From an uncultured Coriobacteriaceae bacterium (GTDB lineage: Bacteria > Actinomycetota > Coriobacteriia > Coriobacteriales > Atopobiaceae): 36,538 bases of DNA. The notes under the pieces were generated by a model that was not told the DNA's origin, searched no databases, and saw nothing but the letters and a program-made list of their open reading frames with translations. Numbering within the stretch: position 1 is the first letter of the stretch; every line of letters starts with the position of its first letter. A program made the position numbers and the translations under genes. The DNA lies in assembly GCA_902788705.1 (NCBI GenBank), contig CADALE010000023.1, positions 1-36,538 of the forward strand, given 5' to 3'. This document shows positions 24,332 to 31,571 of this stretch, piece after piece.

Positions 24332-25258
24332 CTACAGCTGCATCAGCATCCAGTCGATGATGGTGGCCTCGACGTCGTCCTTGATCTCGTCGTAGTTGTG
24401 AATCTCGTGACGGTAGCCGCTCCACAGCTGGGTGACCACGTCATGGCCGGTGTCGGTAAGCCAGTTGGCGCACTGGTACACGCCCTCGCCGAAGCAGCCA
24501 ACGGGGTCTTGGTCGCCCGCGATAAGCAGGATGGGCAGCCCCGTGGGAACCTTCTCGGCCCACTCCTTGCCCTCGATGCACAGCATCATGTCGATGAAGT
24601 CGCGCATGCTGATGTTGTGCGTGGGATGCGTGAACGCGTCGAACGGGTCCTCGGCGTGGTCCTTCTGCACCCACGGGTCATGGCAGATCCACTCGTTGCC
24701 CAGCTTCGCGCCCTCCTCGCAACGGCTGAACATCCAACCAAAGAGCTTCGCTGTGATGGCGGGGTCGCTCTCGTGGGCCTTGCCAGCCTGCACGAGGTCG
24801 TCGGCCATCTTGCGTGCCTCGGCGGTGCTCTCGAACACGCCCGTCGTGCCGCAGTAGATGGCACCTGTCAGCAGGTCGCCATACTTGGTGGAGAAGTCGC
24901 GGGCGATCATCGATCCCATGGAGTGGCCAAACAGGAAGTACGGCAGGTTGGGGTACTTCTCCACGACGACGTCGTGGAACCGCTTCTCGTCCTCCATCAT
25001 GGTGTGCGGGCCCGCGTCGCCCCAGTCGCCCCACGTGTTGTTGGCGATGGCGGTGGCACCATGGCCCACGTGGTCGTTTGCGGCCACGATGAAGCCGGCG
25101 TCCATCAGGGCCACGATCATGTGGAAGTAGCGGCGGGAATGCTCGCCAAACCCATGCACCAGCTGGAAGATGCCCACGGGCTCGCAGGCCGGCACATAGA
25201 TCCAGCCCGTCACCTCGTCACGGCCGTTGAACGACGCGAACTTTACCTCATGCAGCAT
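24332..25258 (-). CDS. Alpha/beta hydrolase (serine aminopeptidase S33/monoacylglycerol lipase-like)
   Basis: The 308-aa hydrolase has the oxyanion region HGFGEHSRRY (35-44), nucleophile S113 in GHSMGS, the acidic residue in AGDQDPVG and the histidine in GYRHEIHNY. This is the Hydrolase_4 pattern of lysophospholipases and monoacylglycerol lipases. No signal peptide is seen, so it is probably cytoplasmic or membrane-associated. GAGGAGAGGG precedes the ATG. It lies downstream of the PARG-like gene on the same strand, but the two hairpins at 25332-25419 separate them, so co-transcription is doubtful. Confidence 0.92.
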   Translation of the reverse strand: MLHEVKFASFNGRDEVTGWIYVPACEPVGIFQLVHGFGEHSRRYFHMIVALMDAGFIVAANDHVGHGATAIANNTWGDWGDAGPHTMMEDEKRFHDVVVEKYPNLPYFLFGHSMGSMIARDFSTKYGDLLTGAIYCGTTGVFESTAEARKMADDLVQAGKAHESDPAITAKLFGWMFSRCEEGAKLGNEWICHDPWVQKDHAEDPFDAFTHPTHNISMRDFIDMMLCIEGKEWAEKVPTGLPILLIAGDQDPVGCFGEGVYQCANWLTDTGHDVVTQLWSGYRHEIHNYDEIKDDVEATIIDWMLMQL

Positions 25259-25331
25259 GACCCTCTCCTCTCATCGGTTTCAAGGGGCGAAGTGCCTCTT
25301 GGCCTGATTATGGAGCGCGCAAAAAGCGCCG

Positions 25332-25371
25332 CTCCCCGCACTTAGGCAGATGCGCTGCGCAGTGCGGGGAG
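25332..25371. repeat. 11-bp-arm hairpin, first of two adjacent
   Basis: CTCCCCGCACT (25332-25342) and AGTGCGGGGAG (25361-25371) are perfect inverted arms with an 18-base loop. It sits directly next to a second unrelated hairpin in the gap between the PARG-like and hydrolase genes. No U-run is present. Confidence 0.6.
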
Positions 25372-25380
25372 TGGATACGA

Positions 25381-25419
25381 AAGGGGTGCCAAAGGAGACT
25401 GTCCCCTTTGGCACCCCTT
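25381..25419. repeat. 15-bp-arm inverted repeat, REP-like
   Basis: AAGGGGTGCCAAAGG (25381-25395) and CCTTTGGCACCCCTT (25405-25419) pair perfectly over 15 bp with a 9-base loop. A partial repeat of the right arm (GGCACCCCTCTGGCAC) follows. The sequence resembles dispersed intergenic palindromes seen in other gut bacteria. It could also end the PARG-gene transcript, although a U-run is lacking. Confidence 0.65.
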
Positions 25420-25449
25420 AGGCACCCCTCTGGCACTCTTCGGTGGCTC

Positions 25450-26361
25450 CTACAGGTACTGGCGCCAATCGTCGTCGTCATCCTCGTCGTCCGTCTGCTC
25501 AACCACGGGCTTGGGACGCTCGGCCAGCGGCACGTACGGCTGGTCGTTGGCCTCGGGGAAGTTGGCGAAGACATGCTCGAAGCGCGGGAGGTTCTCGTCG
25601 AAGTTGGCCTTGGGTATGGCGAAGGTAACGCGGCTTGCCACGTGCTTGCCCGAGGCAAGCTCCTCAAGGAAGAGCTTGGCCACCACCTCGGCGTCCCAAC
25701 CAAAGGCACCGCAGCCATAGGCGCCCAGCACCAGCTTGTCGTGGCCCAGGTCGTCGGCGATGGCCAGCACGAAGCGGATGCGGTTGCGCATCGCGGTAAG
25801 CAGCGTGTCCTCGGCCACGTGGTAGTCGGCGCGCGCACGGCGGGCGTTTGGCGCAGCCACCACGATGACGTCCGCATACTTGTGGAACTTGCCACGGTCG
25901 AAGCGCACCTTGGGCACCACCAGGCCGCGGTTGCGGTACAGCTCGCAGTTGATGTTGCGACGCCGGTTCATGCCATACCAGTTGTGCTGGTCGCGCAGCA
26001 CGTTGAACAGCGTGGACTCGGCGCACAGCGCCTCCTCCTGTGCCCAGGCGCCACGGTCGTAACCGCCGCCCGGGTTGGTGAACGACGCGAAGTTAAGCAC
26101 GGCCATGTCGCACGCACTGGCAAGGCCCCGGCCCAGCTCCATGATGGCGCTCACGCTGTCCTGGTCAACCACCCTCACGGACGGCACGCGGCGCTCGGCC
26201 TCAACCTTGGGCATGGCGTCATATACGCGCAGCTCAGATAGGGACCTTGCTACTTCCTTGCCAAGGGTGGCGTCCACCTCTGCGATGTGCTTGGCCGCCT
26301 GCGCGGCACGTTCGTCGCGACGGTTTGCGCCCCTCCTGTTGTCGTTGCGAATGATAGCCAT
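25450..26361 (-). CDS. TIGR02452/DUF2263 family, bacterial-type poly(ADP-ribose) glycohydrolase
   Basis: The 303-aa protein carries the bacterial-type PARG signature GGG-X7-QEE (G98-G100, Q108-E110 in TNPGGGYDRGAWAQEE), with the preceding NFAS of the macrodomain fold and the later GAYGCGAFGW phosphate loop. Known PARGs cut ADP-ribose polymers or remove terminal ADP-ribose. E110 would be catalytic. The C-terminal tail is very acidic (DDEDDDDD). The ATG at 26361 follows AGAAGGGA. It lies 173 bases downstream of the TIR gene on the same strand. The pairing suggests a role in ADP-ribose or NAD+ metabolites, which is inference. Confidence 0.88.
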   Translation of the reverse strand: MAIIRNDNRRGANRRDERAAQAAKHIAEVDATLGKEVARSLSELRVYDAMPKVEAERRVPSVRVVDQDSVSAIMELGRGLASACDMAVLNFASFTNPGGGYDRGAWAQEEALCAESTLFNVLRDQHNWYGMNRRRNINCELYRNRGLVVPKVRFDRGKFHKYADVIVVAAPNARRARADYHVAEDTLLTAMRNRIRFVLAIADDLGHDKLVLGAYGCGAFGWDAEVVAKLFLEELASGKHVASRVTFAIPKANFDENLPRFEHVFANFPEANDQPYVPLAERPKPVVEQTDDEDDDDDWRQYL

Positions 26362-26534
26362 GAGGCACCGTCCCTTCTCTCCCCGGACCGCCCGCATCCA
26401 TAGGCCGCACGACCAGTCCGCGCGTTCGATGATACCCACACACCTTCCGAACGCGCACGACGTCACGGTAAGCGACACCCTACGGCCACCGACCGGAACA
26501 TTACGGACGTCATCGGACGTCATCGTACGTCTTC
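26362..26534. other. Intergenic region with short GACGTC-containing repeats
   Basis: This 173-base gap lies between the TIR and PARG-like genes. GGACGTCATC occurs twice in tandem near 26502-26525 with a third variant (GTACGTC) following, and TGACGTCGTGC appears further along. No clear promoter hexamer pair is visible, so read-through from the TIR operon remains possible. Confidence 0.4.
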
Positions 26535-29500
26535 TTAGCTCACGTGATACAGGCTCTTTTCGGACTCCGAGAGCCCATGCCCCACCACCAGCTCGTTTGC
26601 CTGGGCCTCAAGCTCGTCCAGGCTTGGCCTTTGGGCCACATGCAGCAGCCCGCTCCAGCGGTCGGCATACATGAGGAGAGAGCTGTCGTGCGAGACCAGC
26701 ATTCCGTCGTACATCACGCTAAGCGGACCGAAGGCCTCCTCGTCAAGCGACACGATGGCGATGCCGCTTTGCTGCAGGACGAACCCCTCAGAGAAGTACG
26801 CCACGATGGTGTTGTCGTCGCTGTGGTGCAACGCACCCCTAAACCGCGGGAGCGCAACCATGCTTGCCTGCAGCACGTCACCCGTGGCGCCGGACACCAG
26901 CACGCAGCGCCCCTGCATGTCCTGCGTGAACACGTTGCCCTGCCGAGTCATCTGCAGCAGGTTCACGTCGGCTGGCGCCTGGTCGGTCTCCCACAGAAGC
27001 GACCCCTCGTGGGCGTCGAACAGCCTCAGCAGCCCGTCGGAGCAGCTTACGACGAAGGTGGTGCCATCGTACGAGAGCGAGCACAGGAGGTCTGAGGAGT
27101 ACGGCCGAGCAACATCGTAGTTGCTCAGGTCGCAGGCCAGCTCGTCGCCCGTACGCGCGTCCACCAGCATGAACCTGCCCGACTCCTTGAGACCGTCCCT
27201 CAGGTATACAACCAGTCGGTCGCCGTCGCACCAGGCGCGGTCTGCGCCAGGCACCTCCACGTCGATGTTGCGCGCGTCGTCGCGAGGGTTGTCCGGATCA
27301 AGCACCATCACGCGATGGGTGCCCTTTAGGTGCCCTGCCAGCAATAGGCGCTCCGAGCCGTCGTCCAGCACCGAGTCGAACGCATCCAGGCTGTACGACT
27401 GGGGAATCAGCGCCACCAGGTCGACGGAGCCGTCCTGTGCCGACACGCGATATACCGCGACGTTTCGGTAGCCGTCGCTTTGCTTCGAGCTCTGGCCGGC
27501 AAGGTAGCAGTACCCCGAGGGCATCTGGACCAACTGGTACGAATACGACACCTCGGGATCAAGGAGCGAGAACTTGTCCATGCTGGTCCGCGACAGAAGC
27601 TGCAGGGTGTCGCCGTCAAGAAACAGCAGCTCGTTGTCCATGCGCAGCACGACGTCGCTCTCGTCGCCAAACCAGAACGACCTCACGCTGCCCGAGGTCA
27701 CCTCAACGTCGAGGGGGCGGTCGCCCACCATGTCATCCGTCGACCAGAGGCGATACACAAGCCGCCTCTCAAGCAGGCCCTCCCACAGCGAGCAGCACAC
27801 GCGGCCATCCGCCACCACGAACTCGGCGGAGCGCAGGTAGCCGTCGCCAAGGGTCAGGTCGTAGGCCGACCCACCAAGGCCCTCGTTCGTATCCAGAGGC
27901 ACGCGCACCATCACCGTGCCATCAGCCGTGCAGGCACAGATACGCCGCTGGCCGGCCACCTCAAGTACGGAGCAGCCCAGAAACGGCGTCTCGCCAGAGA
28001 TGCACGCCTCCTCCTTGCCCGTCCGCGCGTCAAGCAGCAGCAAATCGGTGCCAAGGAGCACCACCAGCTGCTGGTCGTCGCCGGCATGATAGCTCCACGT
28101 GCCAAACGCTCCCAGGCTGCTGTAGTAGCTATTCCCCTTGCCGTCATACAGCGGATCGAGGACGGCATCTCGCGCCCACAGCGGAGAGAGCGACGCGTCA
28201 AACACCTCGAGGGCAACCTCGTTGCCCGGCAGGAAGCGGGTCTCATAGTCGCGCGACGTCACGGACAGCACGTCGCCCACATAGCGCAGCGACACCACCT
28301 CCTCGTGACGAAGCGCCCGCTGGGTCACCGCACCCGTGGCAACGTCCACGGCCAGCAGCGTCTTCCACGAGCCAACGGCCAAGGTGGCCCCATCCGGCGA
28401 AAAGGCGATGGGAGGCTCCTCCGAGTACCAGTAGCCTTCCTCGCAGCCCAGCTCGCCAAAGCCCGGCAGGTCAAGCGTCTTGGTGATGTCGCCTGTGTCC
28501 ACGTCCACCAAGTGCACGAGCATATCCTCACGCGTATAGCTGGGCATCTGCACAAGCGCTACCTGGCTGCCGTCGGGCGACAGGGCAACCGAGTCATTGC
28601 GGTAGGCAAGGTCCTCGTCGTGCAGCTCCCAGACCAGCTGGCCGGTTTGCGCGTCAAAGCAGCCAGCGACATCGCCAAACACCACAACCAGCCGGTCGCC
28701 TGCAAACGTCATGGCGCAGTACATGTCGCTTGACAGGGCCTCTATTCCCAAGGCCGACTCGACGTCGAAGCGCGACACGAGGGAGCCCGTCAGGGTGTCG
28801 TGCACCTCGACGAAGCGGTCGTGGGCCACGATTGCGTCAAGGCCACCCTCCCCGTAGCACACGCCGTCGTTGGTCACGCGGTCCAAAAGCTGCTCCTGCG
28901 CGTAGCAGCTCAGCCAATCTCCCTGCTCGGGATAGGCGCCCAGCGCACGCTCGAGCGCCATCTGGGCCGCCGGCACAAAGGGGCGGTCCACGCCCGACTC
29001 CGCATCGGGAAGCGCCGCAAGGGCAACCTGCAGCGCCTGGTAGCGGTTGCCCGTCTCAAGGAGGTCGCTTGCCTCCGAGGCAAGAAACTCCGACTCCCTC
29101 AGCTGAATCTGGCGGTAGCTCTCGCGGATGCGGGCCTCCTGGTAGGTAGCCATGCCGCCAAACACCGCCGATACGACGGCTACCAGCAGGGATATGGTCG
29201 TCACCAGCCTCGTCGTGCGCATGCGCTGGCGCTGGCGCAGGTCGTCGAAGCCGCAGCCGATGAGCGTGGAGGCGATGCGCAGCCGCTCCACCGAGAACTT
29301 GCCCCGGCTAAGGTCGCGGAAGTCGGCCGCCAGCGGCTCTACCGGCTCGTCCGTCACCGAGCCATCGTCCGCCACCCTGGCTTGGGAAAGCAGCAACTGG
29401 GGAAAGCTCTCGTCGGGCTCGCCTTCGGCAAGCGCCACCAGCACGTTGTGCCGGCCATGGTACGACGCGAACAGCTCGACCTCGCGCAGCACCCAGCGGC

Positions 29501-29849
29501 TCTCGCGCGTCTTTGGGGTGCACACCACCACCAGGTAGCGCGAGCGCCTGAGCGCCTCCTCTATCTGGTCGGATAGCGAGTCGGAGGTGGGCAGCTCGTC
29601 CTCGTCGCGGAAGCACTTGCCCAGCCGGCGTCGGCCCGCGGCCTCCTGCAGCTGCCGCGGGATGCGGAAGCCCTCCAGCGACCGTTGCAGCCTAACCGCC
29701 ACGTTACGGTCGACGGGCAGGTGGCGGTAGCTGATGAACGCCTCGTAGGCGTAATCGTCGCGCTCGGCGACGCCGTCCACGCGCTCCCCACACCGCGGGC
29801 AGTACGCGGCGCCCTCCACAAGGTCATGGCCGCAGGTGGCGCACCTCAC
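26535..29849 (-). CDS. Zinc-ribbon/TIR/transmembrane/beta-propeller protein
   Basis: This 1104-aa protein has four parts. Residues 1-24 form a zinc ribbon (C3, C6, C17, C20). Residues 35-180 form a TIR domain (YEAFISYRHLP; ESRWVLREVELF, where E123 matches the catalytic glutamate of TIR NADases). One membrane helix follows at about 214-234, then a helical linker and about 780 residues of WD40/PQQ-like propeller blades (repeated ALSPDG and AFSPDG phrases). The TIR would be cytoplasmic and the propeller outside. The start overlaps the 81-aa gene's stop by 4 bases. NADase activity and a sensing role for the propeller are inferred. Confidence 0.9.
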   Translation of the reverse strand: MRCATCGHDLVEGAAYCPRCGERVDGVAERDDYAYEAFISYRHLPVDRNVAVRLQRSLEGFRIPRQLQEAAGRRRLGKCFRDEDELPTSDSLSDQIEEALRRSRYLVVVCTPKTRESRWVLREVELFASYHGRHNVLVALAEGEPDESFPQLLLSQARVADDGSVTDEPVEPLAADFRDLSRGKFSVERLRIASTLIGCGFDDLRQRQRMRTTRLVTTISLLVAVVSAVFGGMATYQEARIRESYRQIQLRESEFLASEASDLLETGNRYQALQVALAALPDAESGVDRPFVPAAQMALERALGAYPEQGDWLSCYAQEQLLDRVTNDGVCYGEGGLDAIVAHDRFVEVHDTLTGSLVSRFDVESALGIEALSSDMYCAMTFAGDRLVVVFGDVAGCFDAQTGQLVWELHDEDLAYRNDSVALSPDGSQVALVQMPSYTREDMLVHLVDVDTGDITKTLDLPGFGELGCEEGYWYSEEPPIAFSPDGATLAVGSWKTLLAVDVATGAVTQRALRHEEVVSLRYVGDVLSVTSRDYETRFLPGNEVALEVFDASLSPLWARDAVLDPLYDGKGNSYYSSLGAFGTWSYHAGDDQQLVVLLGTDLLLLDARTGKEEACISGETPFLGCSVLEVAGQRRICACTADGTVMVRVPLDTNEGLGGSAYDLTLGDGYLRSAEFVVADGRVCCSLWEGLLERRLVYRLWSTDDMVGDRPLDVEVTSGSVRSFWFGDESDVVLRMDNELLFLDGDTLQLLSRTSMDKFSLLDPEVSYSYQLVQMPSGYCYLAGQSSKQSDGYRNVAVYRVSAQDGSVDLVALIPQSYSLDAFDSVLDDGSERLLLAGHLKGTHRVMVLDPDNPRDDARNIDVEVPGADRAWCDGDRLVVYLRDGLKESGRFMLVDARTGDELACDLSNYDVARPYSSDLLCSLSYDGTTFVVSCSDGLLRLFDAHEGSLLWETDQAPADVNLLQMTRQGNVFTQDMQGRCVLVSGATGDVLQASMVALPRFRGALHHSDDNTIVAYFSEGFVLQQSGIAIVSLDEEAFGPLSVMYDGMLVSHDSSLLMYADRWSGLLHVAQRPSLDELEAQANELVVGHGLSESEKSLYHVS

Positions 29850-30091
29850 GACGACGGTCCCTCGCCGCTGTCGTCCGTCTCCTGGCCGCTGCCGTCCGTC
29901 TCCTGGCCGCCGCTGGTCTCCGGAAACTTGTGCCCGTTCAGCCGCGCAAACAGGCGGTAGATCTCTATCTTGGTGCGCTCGTCATCCTTAATCTGGCCAA
30001 TGCGGTGCAGGTCCTCTCGCAGCCCCTGGCAGAACTCCTCGTACTGCTCGGGGGTCATCCTCTTGCCATACAGGTCGGTATAGTCACCCAT
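29846..30091 (-). CDS. 81-aa acidic protein coupled to the TIR gene
   Basis: I do not recognise a named family. The first 58 residues are helical and charged (YTDLYGKRMTPEQYEEFCQG, then IKDDERTKIEIYRLFARL). The rest is a low-complexity acidic tail with a seven-residue repeat, GQETD(G/D)S. It lacks a signal peptide or membrane segment. AGGAGA precedes the ATG. It starts 12 bases after the VanX-like gene, and its stop overlaps the TIR start (ATGA), so it is probably made in step with the TIR protein and may bind it. Confidence 0.8.
   Translation of the reverse strand: MGDYTDLYGKRMTPEQYEEFCQGLREDLHRIGQIKDDERTKIEIYRLFARLNGHKFPETSGGQETDGSGQETDDSGEGPSS
29868..29909. repeat. Two tandem 21-bp units inside the 81-aa gene
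   Basis: Units at 29868-29888 and 29889-29909 differ at one base and encode the GQETD(G/D)S repeat in the acidic tail of the small protein. The repeat number may vary between strains through slippage. Confidence 0.8.
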
Positions 30092-30103
30092 GTCGTCTCC
30101 TGC

Positions 30104-30754
30104 CTATGCGCGAACGCTTGCCACGGCCACCGGGAAGTTGAACGCCCGGTCGGGATAGGGCTCGTCGGCCAGCGTGAAGTGCCACCACTCGCAGTCGTAG
30201 GGCTCGAACCCGTTGCGCACCATCGTGCGCTGCAGCAGCATGCGCATCTCGCGCTGCTCGTCGGTGACCCCGGTGTAGGAGGGGTGCGAAATGGGTCCAA
30301 ACAGGTCGAAAGGACTGCCCATGTCCACCTCGCGGCCCGTAGCCATGTCAAGCAGCGCGAGGTCAACCGTGCTGCCGCGGCTGTGGCTGGACCGCGCGGC
30401 AATGTAGCCCAGCTTGAAGGTCTCGGTCTTGTCGATGTCGGGGTAAAAGTAGGGCTTCATGCGCTGGTCGGCGTCCTCGATGCCCCACAGCACGAAGTGC
30501 TTCACCGCCATGGACGGCCGGTAGGCGTCGAACACCTTAAGGCGATACCCCTGCACAAAGAGCTCGGACGCAACGCTCTTCAGCGCACGGGCGCACTCGC
30601 GCGTGCACAGGGCCACCGGGTCCTCGTAGCCATCGATGCGGTCGCCGATGAAGTTGTACGTGGTGTGGTAGCGAATCTCCTGGATCACGCTGGGAACGTA
30701 ATCCGCCAGAAGGACGAAGTCTGATGCGTCCATCTCGGGATTGGGCTTGCGCAT
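30104..30754 (-). CDS. VanX/DdpX-like D-alanyl-D-alanine dipeptidase
   Basis: The 216-aa zinc peptidase (M15D) has the conserved set: R79 in DAYRP, the zinc ligands H124 and D131 in SSHSRGSTVDLAL, E189 and H192 in EWWHF. It hydrolyses D-Ala-D-Ala or similar dipeptides in the cytoplasm. In resistance clusters this supports vancomycin resistance, but no vanH/vanA or vanRS is here, so peptidoglycan turnover or scavenging is likelier. The ATG at 30754 follows GAGAGGAG. It is the first gene of a tight operon with the 81-aa and TIR genes. Confidence 0.92.
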   Translation of the reverse strand: MRKPNPEMDASDFVLLADYVPSVIQEIRYHTTYNFIGDRIDGYEDPVALCTRECARALKSVASELFVQGYRLKVFDAYRPSMAVKHFVLWGIEDADQRMKPYFYPDIDKTETFKLGYIAARSSHSRGSTVDLALLDMATGREVDMGSPFDLFGPISHPSYTGVTDEQREMRMLLQRTMVRNGFEPYDCEWWHFTLADEPYPDRAFNFPVAVASVRA

Positions 30755-30781
30755 GGGCACTCCTCTCAGGTTGCCCCTAGG

Positions 30782-30810
30782 AGTATACACGTGCGACGAG
30801 ACCCTGTCCC
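30782..30810 (-). promoter_or_regulatory. Promoter of the VanX-81aa-TIR operon
   Basis: On the minus strand, GGGACA (30805-30810) and TATACT (30782-30787) are separated by 17 bases, 27 bases upstream of the VanX-like start codon. It is the only convincing promoter for the three-gene unit. Confidence 0.6.
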
Positions 30811-30835
30811 GACCGGGCGTTTGGGGGGCGTTTGG

Positions 30836-31552
30836 TTACGCCGTCCCGGCCGAGGAGGCTAAATCCCGTCCCGGCCGCACCAAGGCAAGCGAGAAGTAGC
30901 CAAGGTCATCCGGACAGCCGTCCAAGCCCCGGTAGACACGCTCGCCCTCCATGCCGCAACGGCTCACGACCACCGTGTCGTCCGCAAGGCCCTGCGACTC
31001 AAGCGTCGCGCGCAACGGCTCGAGCGACCTCCCTGGCTTCATGACCACCGTGGCATCGGCAAGGTTTAGCATGCTGCCAAGCTTGGACGATGCAGCCGGA
31101 ACGATGGCCAAGGTCTCTCCTCCCGTGCACAGGGCGGCATTTGTGGTTGCCGCAGCCGCGCAGATCGAGGGCACGCCGGGAACCGTCTGCACCTGGTACC
31201 CGCGCTGCAGCACAAGGTCGCGCACATACGAGAACGTGGAATAGATGCCCACGTCACCAAGGCAGAGGTAGGCCACGTTCCTGCCTTGGTCCAGCTCTGC
31301 GCACAGCTGGTCGGCAATGGCAAGGTGTGTCGTCCGCAGTACCTGCGGGTCAGACGACATGGGCGTTGGGCAGCGCATGACCGGCTTGTCTCCCACGTGC
31401 TCACGCGCTATGTCAAGAGCGGTGGTCCGGCCCCCAGAAGAGACCGGAACCGCAACGACATCAGCCTCTTGGATGACGCGCACCGCCTTGAGCGTGAGTA
31501 GCTCGGGGTCGCCCGGCCCCACGCTCACCCCAAAGAGCGTTCCCTTGTCCAT
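30836..31552 (-). CDS. cbiL: Precorrin-2/cobalt-factor II C20-methyltransferase
   Basis: The 238-aa protein is a tetrapyrrole methylase with the N-terminal GVSVGPGDPELLTLKAV, the central CLGDVGIYSTFSYV loop and VPGVPSICAAAA, which together match CbiL/CobI. It adds the C20 methyl group in corrin synthesis, using SAM. The ATG at 31552 has an AAGGCAGG ribosome binding site. The gene follows a HAD phosphatase gene by 19 bases. No other corrin pathway gene is in the window, so it is either an orphan or separated from its cluster. Confidence 0.92.
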   Translation of the reverse strand: MDKGTLFGVSVGPGDPELLTLKAVRVIQEADVVAVPVSSGGRTTALDIAREHVGDKPVMRCPTPMSSDPQVLRTTHLAIADQLCAELDQGRNVAYLCLGDVGIYSTFSYVRDLVLQRGYQVQTVPGVPSICAAAATTNAALCTGGETLAIVPAASSKLGSMLNLADATVVMKPGRSLEPLRATLESQGLADDTVVVSRCGMEGERVYRGLDGCPDDLGYFSLALVRPGRDLASSAGTA

Positions 31553-31571
31553 GCCTGCCTTCTCTGTGCGG

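Noticed and set aside
24179..25345. A plus-strand frame of 388 codons continuing past the unknown membrane protein
   Set aside because: It is antisense to the alpha/beta hydrolase, which has a complete catalytic triad and a good ribosome binding site.
27437..28733. Plus-strand frames opposite the TIR-propeller gene
   Set aside because: Their Arg/Pro/Ser-rich composition is typical of antisense GC-rich DNA. The minus-strand frame has continuous propeller repeats.
25450..30091. Thoeris defence system
   Set aside because: A TIR protein is present, but no ThsA-type SIR2/SLOG effector or other established Thoeris effector gene is nearby. The PARG-like protein is not a known Thoeris component.
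30104..30754. Vancomycin-resistance cluster
   Set aside because: Only a VanX-like dipeptidase is present, without a D-Ala-D-Lac ligase, VanH or VanRS. Such dipeptidases also occur outside resistance clusters.
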